Source: Tetraselmis striata (lineage: Eukaryota > Chlorophyta > Chlorodendrophyceae > Chlorodendrales > Chlorodendraceae). From it: 64,000 bases of DNA. The notes under the pieces were generated by a model, which was not told the DNA's origin, searched no databases, and saw only the letters and a program-made list of their open reading frames with translations. Position numbers and translations under genes: made by a program. Location: positions 129,116-193,115 of the forward strand of contig VCJN01001612.1 in NCBI GenBank assembly GCA_006384855.1. The letters run 5' to 3'. Positions 45,040-57,726 of this stretch are shown piece after piece. Each line of letters starts with the position of its first letter. The first letter of the stretch is position 1.

Positions 45040-46960
45040 TTCACAAGGAACGTATGGTTTGCCGACTAGAAAATGCCGGGCGCAACAGGCCACGGGCGGG
45101 GCCGCGGGGGTCGCGGGCGGGAATGTTGAAGGCGACGGCAGGCCAGCGGGGTGCACCCACGGGAAGGCGGTCGCCAGTACGGCCAGGAATGCAGAGGTCG
45201 TGGCGCGGCTTCCAAGAGCGCATGTCGAAGCACACCTCCGAGAGGAGCGGTACCAAGCTTTGTCAGGCCAGTAGGGAACAATAACGATGGCTGGGGCACC
45301 GCTAGACTCCAGTTTGGAGACAAGATCGCCGATGAGGTTCCATGGAGGGTTACACCAATTACGTTCGCAACGCCATGCAGCGTCGGAGAGGCGCATGGCG
45401 TCGACAGCCTCGCACCGCGGGTCACGCCAGCGGGCGTTGTAGCGGGGTAGGAGGGCGTTTTCAGACGTCGCGAAGCGGTCGATGGTGCAAGCGCCCCATT
45501 TAGCAGTGAGCGAGACGAATCGACGGGGGTTGAACTGTCAATCGTCGCAGTCAACCTCGCAACTAAGGCGGTCATCCCATATATTCGCCGCAGAACGGAT
45601 GTAGCGCACGGAAAGGGTAATGCCGTGCGGGTCCATGAGGTACCAGGTTTTGCGTAGCTCAGCCATGAGGCGCGGAGAGCGAGAGGTGAGGTTGGTGAGG
45701 ACGCCGACAACCGCTTGGTTATCCTTGTGCAAGCTGATGCGACGGTTACGAAGCATGGGGAGGAAGGACTCACTAGCCAAGCGGGCGGCTTTGAGCTCTT
45801 TCAGGGTAATGTGCGCAGTGCGGTCATCATCGTCGTACCAATAACCCCGAGCTTCATGGTGTTCGTTTAGACGGGCACCCCAACCGTACGACGAATTGTC
45901 GACGTGTAGGTATCCGGTTTCGACAGGGCGGTTAATGGGGCGGCCGTTGTGTTGGGTGGGCACGCCCACCCACCATTGCAGATCGCGTTCGAGCTGGCGG
46001 GTGACCTTGACGCAGCCGGACCAAGAGTCGCGCGTTTTGAGCACATCATGCAGCTCACGGAGGTAGAAACGGGCAGGGGCGATGGCCAAGTAGAGAAACT
46101 GGCATTTGCCGCGAGAGCGGGCCAACTCGCGAGCTGGCAGCCGCCCACGATCGCGTTTTGCTCGTTGGATTAGGCGTTTGGCCGCGCGAGCAATGTCGGC
46201 GAGTTTCTCAGCGGGCGCACGAATCAAAGAGTAGGCGACCCCGATGTGTCAATTTCTAACCCCAGGTGCACGAGCTTCTGGGTGGGCTCCCACGCGCCCT
46301 TGTTGGGGTTGCGCAGCAGACCAAACCCCGAGAGGTGGCGTTCGATGTAGTCACGTTGCCAAATGGCCTCAGCCTGAGTCCGAGCTAGAAACAGGAAATC
46401 GTCCATGTAGGGCAACATGCGTAGGCCAAATCGGCGCCGGGGAATATATAGGTGTGCCGTCTGCTTCAGCCGGGTTACGACGCAATGCCCTAGTGAGGAT
46501 GTTGGTGCATTGGCAGAAGTAATAGAAGGACAGAGACCAACCCATGGGAAGGCCAACCAATCGGTACAGAGTGCCGCGGAAATCGACAGTGAAAAAATCC
46601 CTGTCCTCAGGGGCGATTCCAACCGCGTAAAACTCATCCTTCAGGTCCATATGCAACATGTAGTCTCCAGGGCGCGCCAGATTGCGCAAATTCGAAGGCG
46701 TCTCGAACGACAGATCGCGCTTCTCGCAATAGCGGTTCAGGGGGCGAAGGTCAATGATGAGCCTCTATTTGTTTGTTCCCGGCTTAGGAACCAAAAACAG
46801 CCGGGACACCCATTTCGCGCAGTAGCCTCGCTCCCATGCCCCAACGGCCAGGAAGCGAGCCAATTCACCGTCCATAAACTCGAGTTGGGCAGGACGAGTA
46901 GCATCCCCCATTGACACCCCATGATGAAAAGAAGGTGGGGCAAGCCCGTCCAAGAAACGA
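45031..46960 (-). pseudogene. DIRS-type reverse transcriptase / RNase H / methylase-like gene, broken
   Basis: Read from right to left: RT start (FLVPKPGTNK and LIIDLRPLNRYC) interrupted by a TAG at 46765-46767, then LHMDLKDEFYAVGI and LPMGWSLS, then a frame change near 46.4-46.5 kb before YMDDFLFLA (46399-46410). The RNase H part is continuous from about 46227 to 45538, with YLHVDNSSYGWGARLN, LKELKAARLA, LHKDNQAVVGVLT and RYIRSAANIWDDRLS. After a stop a further frame has NWCNPPW (NPPW at 45340-45351), the methylase-like motif found downstream of RNase H in DIRS elements. The RT catalytic motif survives, but the gene is disrupted. Confidence 0.85.
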
Positions 46961-47664
46961 GCGCGTACTACACTTCAGGAGATCCAGTTGAGAACACTGC
47001 GATTCGCACCAGCGGCTTGCCAGTTGCCGAGATTACGATGGACGCGATGTCTCATAAAGGGGGAGTCAGAAGTACATGAATTGGCGCGATGGATGTCGCG
47101 CGGGGGGCGAGCGGAGCGCCATATCGCGCTGCTGGCCCTCTCCGCGTCGGCGTCAGGGTCCACGGTGCGCGGCATAGTAGGAGTGCCGCGGCGTGGGAGT
47201 AGCTATGTGCCACTGGGCGCTGGCTTGGCCACTGGCAGTGTACTGTCACTTTTACTCGAATCTGTACTGACGACGGGCATGCGTGGGCATACGCCCCAGT
47301 CGGAGCGCATCGCGACACCTACGCCGAGTAGGGGCCAGTACGGATCGAGCCATGCCCACAAGGGAGGGGGCAGCCATGGGTTATTGTTGGTCGACACCGG
47401 TCGAAGGGCTTGGACCGTGTTCCACTGAATGGGGAACGGAAGCGCTGCAGCTTCGTCCTCTCAGTCCTCGCGTTGGGCGAGTAAGCAACAGCTCGTTCGT
47501 GTGTAGTAGTTAGCACGTCGCAAGCGGCGCGCGTCCATTAACCACACAAACCCTAACGGGTTTCTCCCAAGGGGGGGGGGGGGGGGAGGCGAAAGGCTTC
47601 GCTCACCGTACATGGTACGATGGCGGAAGACCGGCACCCTGCGCGGCAAAAATGCCGCGACTTT

Positions 47665-47854
47665 GCTGTGGTGCGCTCGATGGTGGTGCGCTCGCCACGG
47701 CAAAGAAGAGTGACCGGTCGGTCCGCCGTGAAGGCAGGTGGTGGCCCTACCTGACCGGCCCCCGAAATCGTGCGCGCGCGCATTGCGCGCTACGGGCGCT
47801 GCGCCAAGGCTATCTCGTACAGGTAGAGAAACCACATGAACTAGTTTAGAACAT
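47665..47854 (+). repeat. Right direct repeat of the DIRS-type element
   Basis: The counterpart of 44857-45039. A G-run (47,572-47,586) lies just to its left. Confidence 0.8.
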
Positions 47855-48523
47855 ACTGAAAAGTGGACTGCAACCCAACCCTGGTCTGGACCACGCGGAC
47901 TTCGCTCTACAAGCACACCAACGAGGATATGTTCAAGCTGCTAGCAGCGGGCTTGCCTGTTACTCTAGCAGTGCATTAGACCTTATTTATAATGGACAAT
48001 TCGGGGAACATCCTCTGATTGGACAGTCCCAGAGTATTCCGTGCCCGGGTAACCGTGTATGGCCCATCGTCTGGGCCGGTGCTTTGAATTCTGGTAACAG
48101 CCCTGATGGGACGGGTGTAATGATTGACCATTGCCAGTTGCAATAGTTAAGAGGGAATTAAATAGGAAGTAAGGCGATGGGCTTTAAGCCTGTAAGGGTC
48201 CCTTGACGTAGAGGGGAGTGTTTTGTATCGCGGCTATCCGCTAAATAATATAATAATTCCCGCCGCCGGATCAAATAATAACCACGATGCGCGCTGCATG
48301 CCCGCCGCCAGGCGGCAAGCGCTGAGGCTTGTTGCGGCGCGGGCCACCTGGGTACCGATACTACTGCAGCCTCCGATCAAACCGCCCGCTCCGCCCGCGG
48401 TCCGGGATACTGCGCCGCTCACCACCACAACAACGCCCCACCCCAGACTCAGGCACCCACTCGCCTTGCGCTGACCCCTCTCACGGCCCACGTGCGCACT
48501 GCGCACAGAGCGCAAGTAGCTCG
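47855..48523. other. Spacer upstream of the U1-70K gene
   Basis: No gene is seen. The composition changes from element-like to GC-rich over 48.2-48.5 kb. It should contain the promoter of the U1-70K gene, but no element stands out. Confidence 0.4.
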
Positions 48524-51451
48524 ATGCCGATCGTCAACGGTGTTGAGCTATGCGGTACGCAGCCACCAACCACCCCCCCTCCGCCCCTTGGCAGGGGCGA
48601 ACTACCCGCTGCGCTCACCCGCCACTGTGCATATCTTCTTCGCCCGACCCCATCTGCAACGAGCATCGCGCAGAATGCATTAGGTATCATACGCGGTCTT
48701 ATCCGCCTGCTTCGCGTGTGCTTTACCCGGGAAAGAGCGCCCCATCGCCTGCGCTTCTCGCCGAGCTAGCCAGATGGTTTTCGCCCGTGAGAGGGATATG
48801 GGCTGCCTCACCCCCACCCCACCCTCAAGAGGGGAACAATCTACCTCCCTCTCAGAGGCGTAACCCCCCCCCCCCCCCCCCACCACCACCACCCTCCTCC
48901 TCTTGGCGCCCCATCTACGTCTTTTCCCGTTTACAACTTCCCTGCAAGTCCCAGAATCGCGTATCCTCTGTGCCAGCGCTGCCATCTGACTCAGCATATG
49001 TGGGTGTGAACGAAAGGGTGTGTGTGGGGGGGGTGGGGGTGGGTGGGGGTCTTGACGCTGTTGACCAGCTGCCTTGAATCTGGGATCTTTACACCGGACC
49101 CCATAAACGATCACAGCTTCGGCTGCTCTGGCCCCTTTTAATACGCCCATGCATTTGTCTCACCCTAATTCCAATGCGCCTCTTTCACTGTGGGGGCGCC
49201 GTTTCTCCCCGCCCCCGATGTCCTGATGCCCCCTCCTCAGCATGGCAGGTGCCGACATGCCCAGCAGGCCGTGCCATGGCTACCCTCGTGTACCCGCATA
49301 AATCCTCCCTGGACTCCGTTCTTGTTGATGTGCGCAGGCGACTTCCAGAATGGGCGCTGCACCAAGGGCACGGGCTGCCGCTTCGCGCATGGCCTGAACG
49401 ACCCGCGGCGCTTCCAGTCCGGATCCATGGTGTCCAAGCATGAGGCGGAGCGCCGGCTGCGCGATGGTGAGGCCAGCCCCTCTCGCTTTCCCCTGCAAAT
49501 GGTCGCCCTCCTGGCCTGCGTGCGCATCAAGTCAAAGGCAGCGTAGTCGAGTGTGGCGATCTGATGCACAGTGTTGGAAACGGGGAGCAGATAGTGTGTG
49601 TGGCGGGGGGGGGGGCGGGGGGGGGGGGGGGGGGGGGGACTTGATTGCCCCATGTAGCAGCAGTAGAAGCAGAAATAAAGCAGCAGGAGTGGGAGGTCGG
49701 ATATATGCCACCCACATGGTGTCAGTGGGGCTATTGGAGACAGACGAGGGGGGGATGTTAGTGTATGGGGCAGGCGAGGGGTGGAGCTGGGCGGGGGGTT
49801 GGGGGGGGGGGGGGGGGGGGGGGAGGGGCGGGAATATGTTCTCACGATGATGTTGAGTCGCAACGAGTGCACAGCAAAGGCCTAGAGGTCTACTGCTAGA
49901 GGCCATTGCGATTCCATATATTATATGGGGCCTTTGTATCAGGAACGGCTTGAAGCGGCGCATGGGTGGTCACGACTTGACTCCCACCCCTTCCTCGCGC
50001 TTGCACTGCCCTCTCCTTGTGGCGCGGCAGGCATCACTGCGCACCGCACAGGGCTGCCCAAGCCGCTGCTGGACATGTTCAAGCCGCGGCCGGAGCCCAA
50101 GCATGCAGCGCCCACCTCGCACAAGGCGTACAAGCTGCCCTTCACTGCGGTGTCGCAGTACGTGGACCTGTTTGCGGCCCCCGGCGACGCAGAGTACGAG
50201 CCGCCGCCACCGGAGGGGGCGCCGGAGGGCGAGCGCGCTCTGCGCAACCTCGAGTACAAGCACCAGGTTGGTTTGGTGCAGACAGAAAATACATATATAT
50301 CTATAGGCCCTACGCGCCGGAATATCAATTTCTCTGTAGTTTTCCAAGTGCTCAAGCATTGGAATCGGCCATTACATCAAGCATTGTGCATATCTCCTAA
50401 CTGTTCGATTCCTCTACTTTTTTTTTCTGAAAGGTGGCCGGCTGTTTCACTTTCGTGCTGCGCTGGGCAGGCTCGCCTGTACTGCGAGACACTGCAGGAG
50501 AAGCGGGAGCGCGTGCAGCAGGCCAAGGATGCGGAAGCTAAGGCGAAGCTGGAGGAGGCGATCGCGGGCTGGGACCCCTCCAAGGACGAGAAGCTCGAGA
50601 GCGACGCCTTCAAGACGCTGTTTGTCGGTCGGCTGAGCTACGACGCCACGGAGAGCAAGATGCGGCGCGAGTTCGAGGAGTTTGGTCCCGTCAAGTCCGT
50701 CAAGATCGTAACGGACACGGAGGACAAGCCGCGCGGCTACGCTTTCGTGGAGTTCGAGCACAAGAACGACATGAAGTCGGCGTACAAGATGGCGGATGGC
50801 CGCAAGATCGAGGGCCGCCGCATCGTGGTGGATGTCGAGCGTGGGCGCACGGTGCCCAACTGGAAGCCGCGCAAGCTCGGCGGCGGCCTCGGTGGCGAGT
50901 CACGCCTGCCTCGCAAGAAGGGCGAGAAGCCTGGCCGGCCGCCGATCGGTTTGGGCGGGCCGCCGCCCTATGCGGGCCCCGGGGGTGGCGGCATGCGCGG
51001 CGGCTACGACGCCCCGCCGCCGTATCGCGGCGACCGCGACCGCGACCGCGGCGGCTACGGTGGCCCTCCGCCCCCTCGCGGCGGCTACCATGAGGCGCCA
51101 CCGCCAGGCTACCGCGGCGGCGGAGGGGGGCCGCCTCCCTACAGCCGCGACGACCGCAGCCGGGACGGCGACCGCGAGCGTGACCATGACCGCAGCCGCA
51201 GCCGCGACCACAAAAGCCGCGACCGCGAGGGCGGCCGCCGGGACCGCGAGGAGCGCGGCGAGCGCAGCCGCGAGAGGGAGCGCGGCGAGCGCAGTGAGCG
51301 CAGCCGCGACCGCGATAGGGACCGCGACCGCGAGGGCCGGCGGGACCGGGACCGCGAGAGTCGGCGCGACAGGGACCGCGACGGAAAGCGCGGTCGAGAG
51401 GAGGGCGAGCTGGAGGACGGGGAGCGCGGCGACAAGCGCCGTCGGGATTAG
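48524..51451 (+). CDS. U1 snRNP 70 kDa protein with N-terminal CCCH zinc finger
   Basis: Four exons join in matching phase: 48524-48554, 49338-49466, 50031-50266 and 50471-51451, giving 458 residues. From the third exon on it is a typical U1-70K: TGLPKPLLDMFKPRPEP and the U1-70K N-terminal region, one RRM (about residues 180-255, RNP2 LFVGRL, RNP1 RGYAFVEF), the family signature VERGRTVPNW and GGGLGG, then a Gly/Pro-rich linker and an Arg-Asp/Arg-Glu/Arg-Ser tail. The protein binds U1 snRNA stem-loop I and helps define 5' splice sites in the nucleus. Unusual are the first two exons: they complete C10-x7-C18-x5-C24-x3-H28, a canonical CCCH finger, with Cys10 supplied by the tiny first exon. 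Phase agreement supports the join, but transcript data are lacking. A TGTAA occurs about 400 nt past the stop. Confidence 0.88.
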
Positions 51452-52059
51452 GGCCCTTGGCCTCGCCGCCAGCACACTTGCGCATTGCCCCCCTCCCCCT
51501 CACTTCCCGCTTTCTGTGGCGGCCCTGTTGCATTTTGCGGTGCGGCTGGCGCCAACAATCAAGACGTCAAGACCCTGGCGCAGCACGTCTGAGGCTCCAG
51601 CCCTGGGATCGTCCGACATTTCCGCAAGCATGCACGTAAAACCATGGCCAGGCCCACCCCCCGCTGGTACACCAGCAAGCAGCCCACCTACCCACCCTCG
51701 CTCCCCAGTTCCCTGCTGGAAGGCCCTCCCCAGCTGCAGTTCCACGCATTCCTCCTGCATTCCTCCTGCCATAGCCCACCCCGGCACTCCCACGCGGCAC
51801 TCCCGTTCCTCCACCCCGGAGCTGCCGATCGTGGGCTTGGCGCCTGGAGAGTGTAAGTATGATCTGAGAGCCGCTTCAGCCGGGAGGTGCGTTTATGTAT
51901 GGGTGAGTACCGCCAAGCAGGGCGACAGGTAGCCGCCACCCTTCATGCCCGCTGCTGCCATGAGGCCCAATTGACCCCTGTGCGCCCACAGATTTCCAGC
52001 AAGCTGGCGGGGGTGGGTATGGTGAGGCCTGCCGATGCTCGCACCTGTGTGGTTTTGGA

Positions 52060-52610
52060 ATGGGTAAGAGGGTAGGTATTGCCTTGAGGCTTGCTGCCAT
52101 CCTTATAACAGCATCAGAATGATGTGCTGATGCTGCGCGGAAATGGGTAAGTGATACGGGTAAGTTGCTCCGAGTATCGGTGAGGAGGTTTCGCGACTCT
52201 GCCTCTCGAGTGCGTCAGTGCATGCAACCATGCCTGGCAGGGGACCTGCATGTCATGTGACCTTTTTCCTGTGACAGCTGTGCACTGTGACAGAAACCCG
52301 TCAGACTAGGCATGCATAGTGTGCCAATGTCTGCACCATTGCCGTTGGGTGGAAAGGGTAAGCGGGTAGGTATGGCCTTGCGACATGCTGCACCCCGAGA
52401 GCACCCGCCTCACTGCCCATGCTTTGCCACGGCATTTGATGAGCCAGCAGTGCGCTGAGTCCTCGCCGGCCACTGGTAAGTTGCGAGGGTACGGAAATGG
52501 ATAGCGACCGCGAAATGGTGGGGCTCTTCTTCGCGAGTATGTCAGTGCACGAACCCGCACATTGCAGGGAACCTCCATGCTCCTGTGCCGACAGTGCACG
52601 GATGGATATG
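52060..52610. repeat. Diverged tandem duplication, about 290-bp period
   Basis: Words in the same order in both halves: GGGTAAG-GGGTAGGTAT-GCCTTG, GGTAAGTTGC, TCGCGA/GCGAGT, GTCAGTGCA-G-AAC, GCAGGG-ACCT-CATG and GACAG-TGTGCAC. Identity is modest, so the event is old. Confidence 0.45.
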
Positions 52611-53389
52611 GTGAGTGTATGCCCTTAATGTGACACGATCGCGGGTTGTTTGTCGGTTTCGGATGGGGTTACTATGCACATTCAGTGTTGGTGTGATCTG
52701 CACAGTTGGTCGTCGCATCATTGATTGCTGTTGCGGAGGCAACTGCAGGTGCCGAGCAGGGATGCGGCAGGTTGGCACAACTTATGTGCTGATGTGGCCG
52801 GGCAGGTAGATGTGTATCTGCATCTATGCTGCTCTGACCCCTGGAAGACATGGCTACTCTAATATTGTTTGCAGCATGACAACCCATCCGTGTTCTACTG
52901 CGCAATAGTTAAAGGAGCTATCTCTTCAACCCAACCAACTCATGGCGGCATCGGGGCTAAATGTGCCCTGCCACGGTGTCATTGGCCGCCAGGCCATCTC
53001 CGACGGCATGAACTGGTGAGTAGGAATAGCGTGCGCTGACAGAGGAGGCCAGGTCTCACTAAGATATCAACAAGTTGTTGATGAGATGAGAGCCTATGTA
53101 AGGCATTAGTGATGGTGTGTTGGCATGCCACGCTATCCACTGCTTGAAACTGCCATGGCGCAATTCGACACCGTTTGCAATGCGACCCGGCAGCGGTTCG
53201 ATTGTTGATTGCATGAGGCCGGGACGATGAGTGCAATACATGCGGTAGCCGGCTAGGGTTATATCAAGCCAAGACTTGCAGTGTGGACTTGCTAATGTGC
53301 GGTTCTGCTGGTGCGCTGCTCTGAAGTAAGGTTTGAGGAATGCAAGCAAAGTGCGCTCGTGCCCCTCCTGGTAATGTTTTTACATTGTC

Positions 53390-53460
53390 GCACCGGGAAT
53401 ATATACATGTGTACGCATGGTTTTACATTAGCGCACTGGGAATATATACATGTGTACGCT
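53390..53460. repeat. Short direct duplication
   Basis: GGGAATATATACATGTGTACGC occurs twice, 46 bp apart, with the intervening sequences GGTTTTACATT and TTTTTACATT also alike. It is a small tandem duplication in non-coding DNA. Confidence 0.7.
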
Positions 53461-55700
53461 CTGAGTAGTGCCGCCGCAGCACCCAGATGCACAGTATGTT
53501 GAACTCCTCCCTGGTTCGAGTTACAGTGCTCAATACTCTCGATGCTTGTGTCATCTGTCTTCTCTCGTCCTTCAAGGCAGGTGATCTCATCTGTTTCTTG
53601 CCCGCGGGGCTTGCTCTCCGTTTTTATGTTCGTAATATGAGTACAAAGAAGTCCATGTCCCTGGCATGCTGGCATGAAATCATCCTTGTCTTAGACATTT
53701 AGCAGTCATTTCCTAATTGCATATGGACCATTACCGCTATTTTACCAGTTTTACTGTATTTTCCAGGTCGTGCGTCGTCGCCCCTGTCTCCTGGCAGAAG
53801 CGTACTTCGCAAGCAACCGGCCGGAGTCTTTTGACGACGCTTCTGACGATTACTAGTGTTGTCGAATCGGTACATGATTGCCGTCTTGTTTCCAAAAAAT
53901 GTAGCTGGCCTCCGTTCTTCCATTCGCACTGGACACTCCCTGCAGCTCTGCGGCCGCCCGCAGGACGAGGCGCACACGGCGAGCAGGGTTGAGTTATTGG
54001 CGAGGGGCAAAGTCGGAGTCTCCCACAGTGAGGCACCTTCACGACTGCGAGCGTCTGTTTTTATAGGTGCTCACTTCGATGCCGCCAGCGACGGCGACGG
54101 GGTGGGACGTGCAACGCTGCCCACCAAGCTGCTCCACAGGAAACTGGCGAGTGGCAGCGCCTGCTGTATCGGTCCGGAAGCCGCCCGGCCGGAATCGCCC
54201 GCGGCCCCAGCACCGCGCTGTGGCCCCCGGGCCAGATTCCCCTGACAGATGGCGGGAGGCGCGCACGCGCACGCAGGCGTGCTGATTGCAACCCATGGTC
54301 ACGAGTGTGTCTGCTGGCTATTTTTTCCGAAACGCGCCGATATGAGCGAGTGGCAACTCCCGCCTTGCCGGGCCGCTGTCGTTTCGTGATTCCCGGGAAA
54401 TGTGCGGGCTTGTTGCGGGGAGATCGGTTCGGCGACCCAACACTCGCGCCAGGTGTGATAAGAGAAGCGACTACGACTGCACCGGGACGAGTCCACTCCC
54501 AGGGGGACGTGCAGCTTCCGTTCCTACCCTTTTGGTGGTCGTCGACTCTAGAGCTTCTCGACGTAGCACAGCGTGTGGTTAGGGGTGCGGTGCTTTCCGG
54601 CCGGCGTACGGGTAGCGACAGGCCTGGGCGAGCGTTGCCTACCGCGCGATGGCGGGCCTGCTGCTGGTAATCCTTACTAACGGCTAATGCTTACGACACC
54701 CGTACCTGTACTGCGACAAGAAAAATCGTCGTCAAATATTTGCGAGCGCCAGCGTGTAGTCGCAGTGCTGACCTGGAACGCTGATTTCTAGTAGTTAACA
54801 CAAGAGGACATGTCACGTGCTGATACGATGATGCCGGCGGCCTGATCGGACAAAAGACACAGGTACCCGGGTACCGTATCGCAGGTACGGGTGGTGGAAG
54901 ACTACTGGAAGGTTCGAATAGCTAGCGCTACAGTTTTCATACTTTTTTATCATCATCCCCAGATTTATTATAGTCGCTATTAACCGCTGCGCGCCACTCA
55001 TATGCAAGAACTGTTTCTACGCGCGCGCTACAAAAAAATTCGACACAACTTCATAGTACAGTACCGGTACCAGTATCGGGTTTTTATGACGCTATTTTTG
55101 GTAAGCTATCTATATGGCGACTACGCGGACAGATACTATTTTTACATACCGCATTACCGCATAAACCCTTGTTTGATCGTGTTTTTCTTTACAACTACCC
55201 GACCATTTTGAATTGACGATTAATTCCAAAGTGACTATCTATTGCGACCATTTTGACGCAAAGCACGCCCCGCCGCGATATTATTCATTGTTTATTCGTT
55301 AATATATGTCCCGCGCGGTGCGCGCACTTAGGCAGATGCTCGCTTGCAACCAGCGCCGGTCACCATCGCTGCTCTTCGTAGCAGCGCAGCCGCAGCACCA
55401 GGTCGGGGGCGCCGCCGCACGACCACAGCAGTGCCGTCCAATTCCCCAATTGCCAGAGCTGACACCCAGGCCGACAGTCGCTGTCGGCACCAGCCGCTTG
55501 GCCCGACATCAAGCTACCAGAGTGCATTGCCCGCTCCTTCCAGCGCACCGGATCGCGCGTGTGTCGGTCGCCGCAATTGCCTCCCGGCTCGTCGCGCGCC
55601 GCTCCGATCCCCCAGGCTTCTAGAAACGCCCGCGGCCTACTCCTGTAGCGCCTGCTGGTTTCCGAGCTAGCAGCCAACAGCAGTCAACGCGCAGCCCAGC

Positions 55701-57726
55701 ATGGCGAAGATGGGGGAGGGAGATTCGCGGTGGATCGTGGAGGACCGGGCGGACGGTGCGAACGTGAACGGCTGGCACTGGACCGAAAAGGTGCGAGAGC
55801 AGGGAGCGGCGGCTCCCGCGCTCCACCTGCACGCTCCGTATGCTGCAATTCCATATCAACCGGCCCGGACGCCTGCAGCTGCAAGACACTGAATGGCGCG
55901 TGTGCATTCATGCTGGTGGGTAGGACATGCTGGGATGGAGCAAGAAGCGACTGGAGGAGCTGCTCGGCAGCATGGTCCTGGTGGACGACGGCTGCCTCAG
56001 CGCGACGGCGACCGGTGTGGTGAGCATCACCGGCGACGCGAACCTCTATCAGCGCAAGAAGAAGCTGATCCCGCACTACGAGCTTGAAATCAAGGTGCCT
56101 GCCGCGATCCCATTGAGATTATCATCTAGATTGGCACTTCTTTAGAAAACCCAGGGTGGATGAGGAACCCAGAGGCGGGGGGGGGGGGGGGGGGGGGGGG
56201 GGGGGCTTTACCCCCCCCCCCCCCCCCCCCCCCCCCCTTGCCTCTCCCCCCTCCTTTCATACACTGGTGCGCACATGCATCTACACGCCTCTCCACTCCA
56301 TTGAAGCCGATGCATTGATCATGCGTGCATCTGACGAAGTTGCGACGACGCGCAGATCAAGTGGAGCGGTGAGATCAAGGATGGCGAGGGCGCGGTTGCG
56401 AGTAGCGCGTCGGGCAAGTTCCTGCTGCCGTACGTGGCGGAGGAGAACTACGGCGACGAGCATGAGGTGCAGGTGCTGCTGGACAAGGACGGCGCGCCGG
56501 GCGACAAGATCAAGCATGCCATCTTGGCCCACGCCAAGGGGAAGATCGCCGCCGCGGTGCGCGTGTGGGAGGATGAGCTGGCCGCCGGGGCGGGCGTGAT
56601 GAAGGCGCCTGCGGCCCCCACGGTGAAGGCGGTGGAGTCCAGCTCCGGTGCGTCCGCCGGAGACGCGAAGCCTGCCGAGAAGCCCAAGCCCAAGCCCGCC
56701 GGCAGCGGCAAGTCGATTGAGATCAAGGAGAAGTTCTACTGCGGCAAGCGCGATATCTACGAGGCCTTCACGGACCCACGCCGCATCATGGCTTTCAGCC
56801 AGAGCCCCGCGGAGGTGACGCCCAGCGTGGGCGGCGCGTTCTCCATGTTTGGCGGCTCGGTGCAGGGCGTGTTTACGGAGCTCGTCCCCGGCGAGAAGAT
56901 CTGCCAGGACTGGCGGTTCAGCAACTGGGAGGACGGCTACTACTCGAAGGTGCGAGCACGGCGCTGTCACCCCTGGGGGGGGGGGGGGGGGGGGCGCCGG
57001 GGGCTGACGCCTGCACCAGCCCATCCCCACTGACCATGACACCCAGGAGCGGCGAGGGGCAGGCCTTAACAGGGGCCCCTCCCAGGCGCGCCCGCTGCTT
57101 GCGAGCCACCCCGGGCTCACTGTGGCGGTGCCTGGCATGCACGCAGGTGGAGATCACCATCGAGGAGCCCGAGCCCGGGAACACCATCGTCGTCATGAAG
57201 CAGAGCGGCATCCCGGCGGAGGACAAGTGCGCCTCCCCCCCCCCCCCCCCCCCTCCCTCCCATCTCTGTTTATGCCTCGCCATGCGCTGCCCCTTTTCCC
57301 GCCCGGAGGAGAGTGAAGAGAGTGAAGACACAAACACTATATGTATCTGGGAATATATCATGACGCACCACATACACTGCACGGATACACTCCGACTCGA
57401 TGCTGCAAAACTGCCAATTGTTTTGATACACGTTCATTATGCCACGGTCTCGCATTACTCTTTCTTTGGCTGGATACTGGTGTGACGTTTATGAATGACG
57501 GCGACGGGATGAGGGTAGACGGTGAGCAACAAGCAAAGGGGGGAGGGGGGGGGGGGAGGTCAGGGCTGCGGCGGCAGTGCGGCCGATCCACGGCATGGGG
57601 GAGCTGACGCCCGGGCGCTGCCCTCCCCGCAGGTTTGGCAACCACGACGTCGTGGCAAACTGCGAGAACGGCTGGAAGGAGCAGCTGTTCTACCGTATCA
57701 AGGCAGTGTTTGGCTTTGGCGCGTAG
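55701..57726 (+). CDS. AHA1: AHA1, activator of Hsp90 ATPase
   Basis: Five exons join in matching phase (55701-55790, 55924-56094, 56356-56949, 57147-57226, 57633-57726), giving 342 residues, the usual family length. The N-terminal domain (about 20-195) begins WHWTEKD-type with WSKKRLEELL and contains IKWSGEIKDGEG and VQVLLDKDGAPGDKIK. A Pro/Lys linker (KPKPKPAG) follows. The C-terminal SRPBCC/START-like domain (about 207-342) has EKFYCGKRDIYEAFTDPRR, GGAFSMFGG, WRFSNWEDGYYS and the final FGN...GWKEQLFYRIKAVFGFG. AHA1 binds the Hsp90 middle and N domains and stimulates ATP hydrolysis in the cytosol. Start chosen at the first ATG; an ATG three codons later is an alternative. The introns hold long G- and C-runs, one beginning a few bases after the donor at 57227. 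Confidence 0.95.

Larger units (their letters stand above)
44857..47854 (-). mobile_element. DIRS-type retroelement relic between direct repeats
   Basis: Direct repeats of about 185 bp flank it (44857-45039 and 47665-47854), sharing GAGTGACCGGTCGGTCCGCC, TGGCTATCTCGTACAGG-type and AACTAGTTTAGAACAT words. Between them, on the minus strand, lie reverse transcriptase, RNase H and a NPPW methylase-like region in the order known for DIRS-group elements. No tyrosine recombinase is recognised. Stops and at least one frameshift show that the copy is inactive. The direct repeats could be terminal repeats or part of the split repeats of PAT-like elements. Confidence 0.75.
51452..55700. other. Long intergenic region, no supported gene
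   Basis: About 4.2 kb. A diverged duplication (about 52,060-52,300 and 52,355-52,610) shares GGGTAAG-GGGTAGGTAT, GTCAGTGCA and GACAG-GTGCAC words. A short duplicated GGGAATATATACATGTGTACGC occurs at about 53,396 and 53,440. Short ORFs at 53.9-54.7 kb have no recognisable domain. The last 600 bp are AT-rich then GC-rich, and should hold the AHA1 promoter. Confidence 0.5.

Noticed and set aside
49925..50030. Long ORF start upstream of U1-70K exon 3
   Set aside because: The frame is open into the intron, but the CCCH exon joins exon 3 in exact phase across a good acceptor at 50029-50030, and the region before it has no U1-70K similarity.
51139..51533. Large Arg/Ser or Ala-rich ORFs opposite the U1-70K tail
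   Set aside because: Shadow frames of the Arg-Asp/Arg-Glu repeat; the plus-strand frame is the conserved one.
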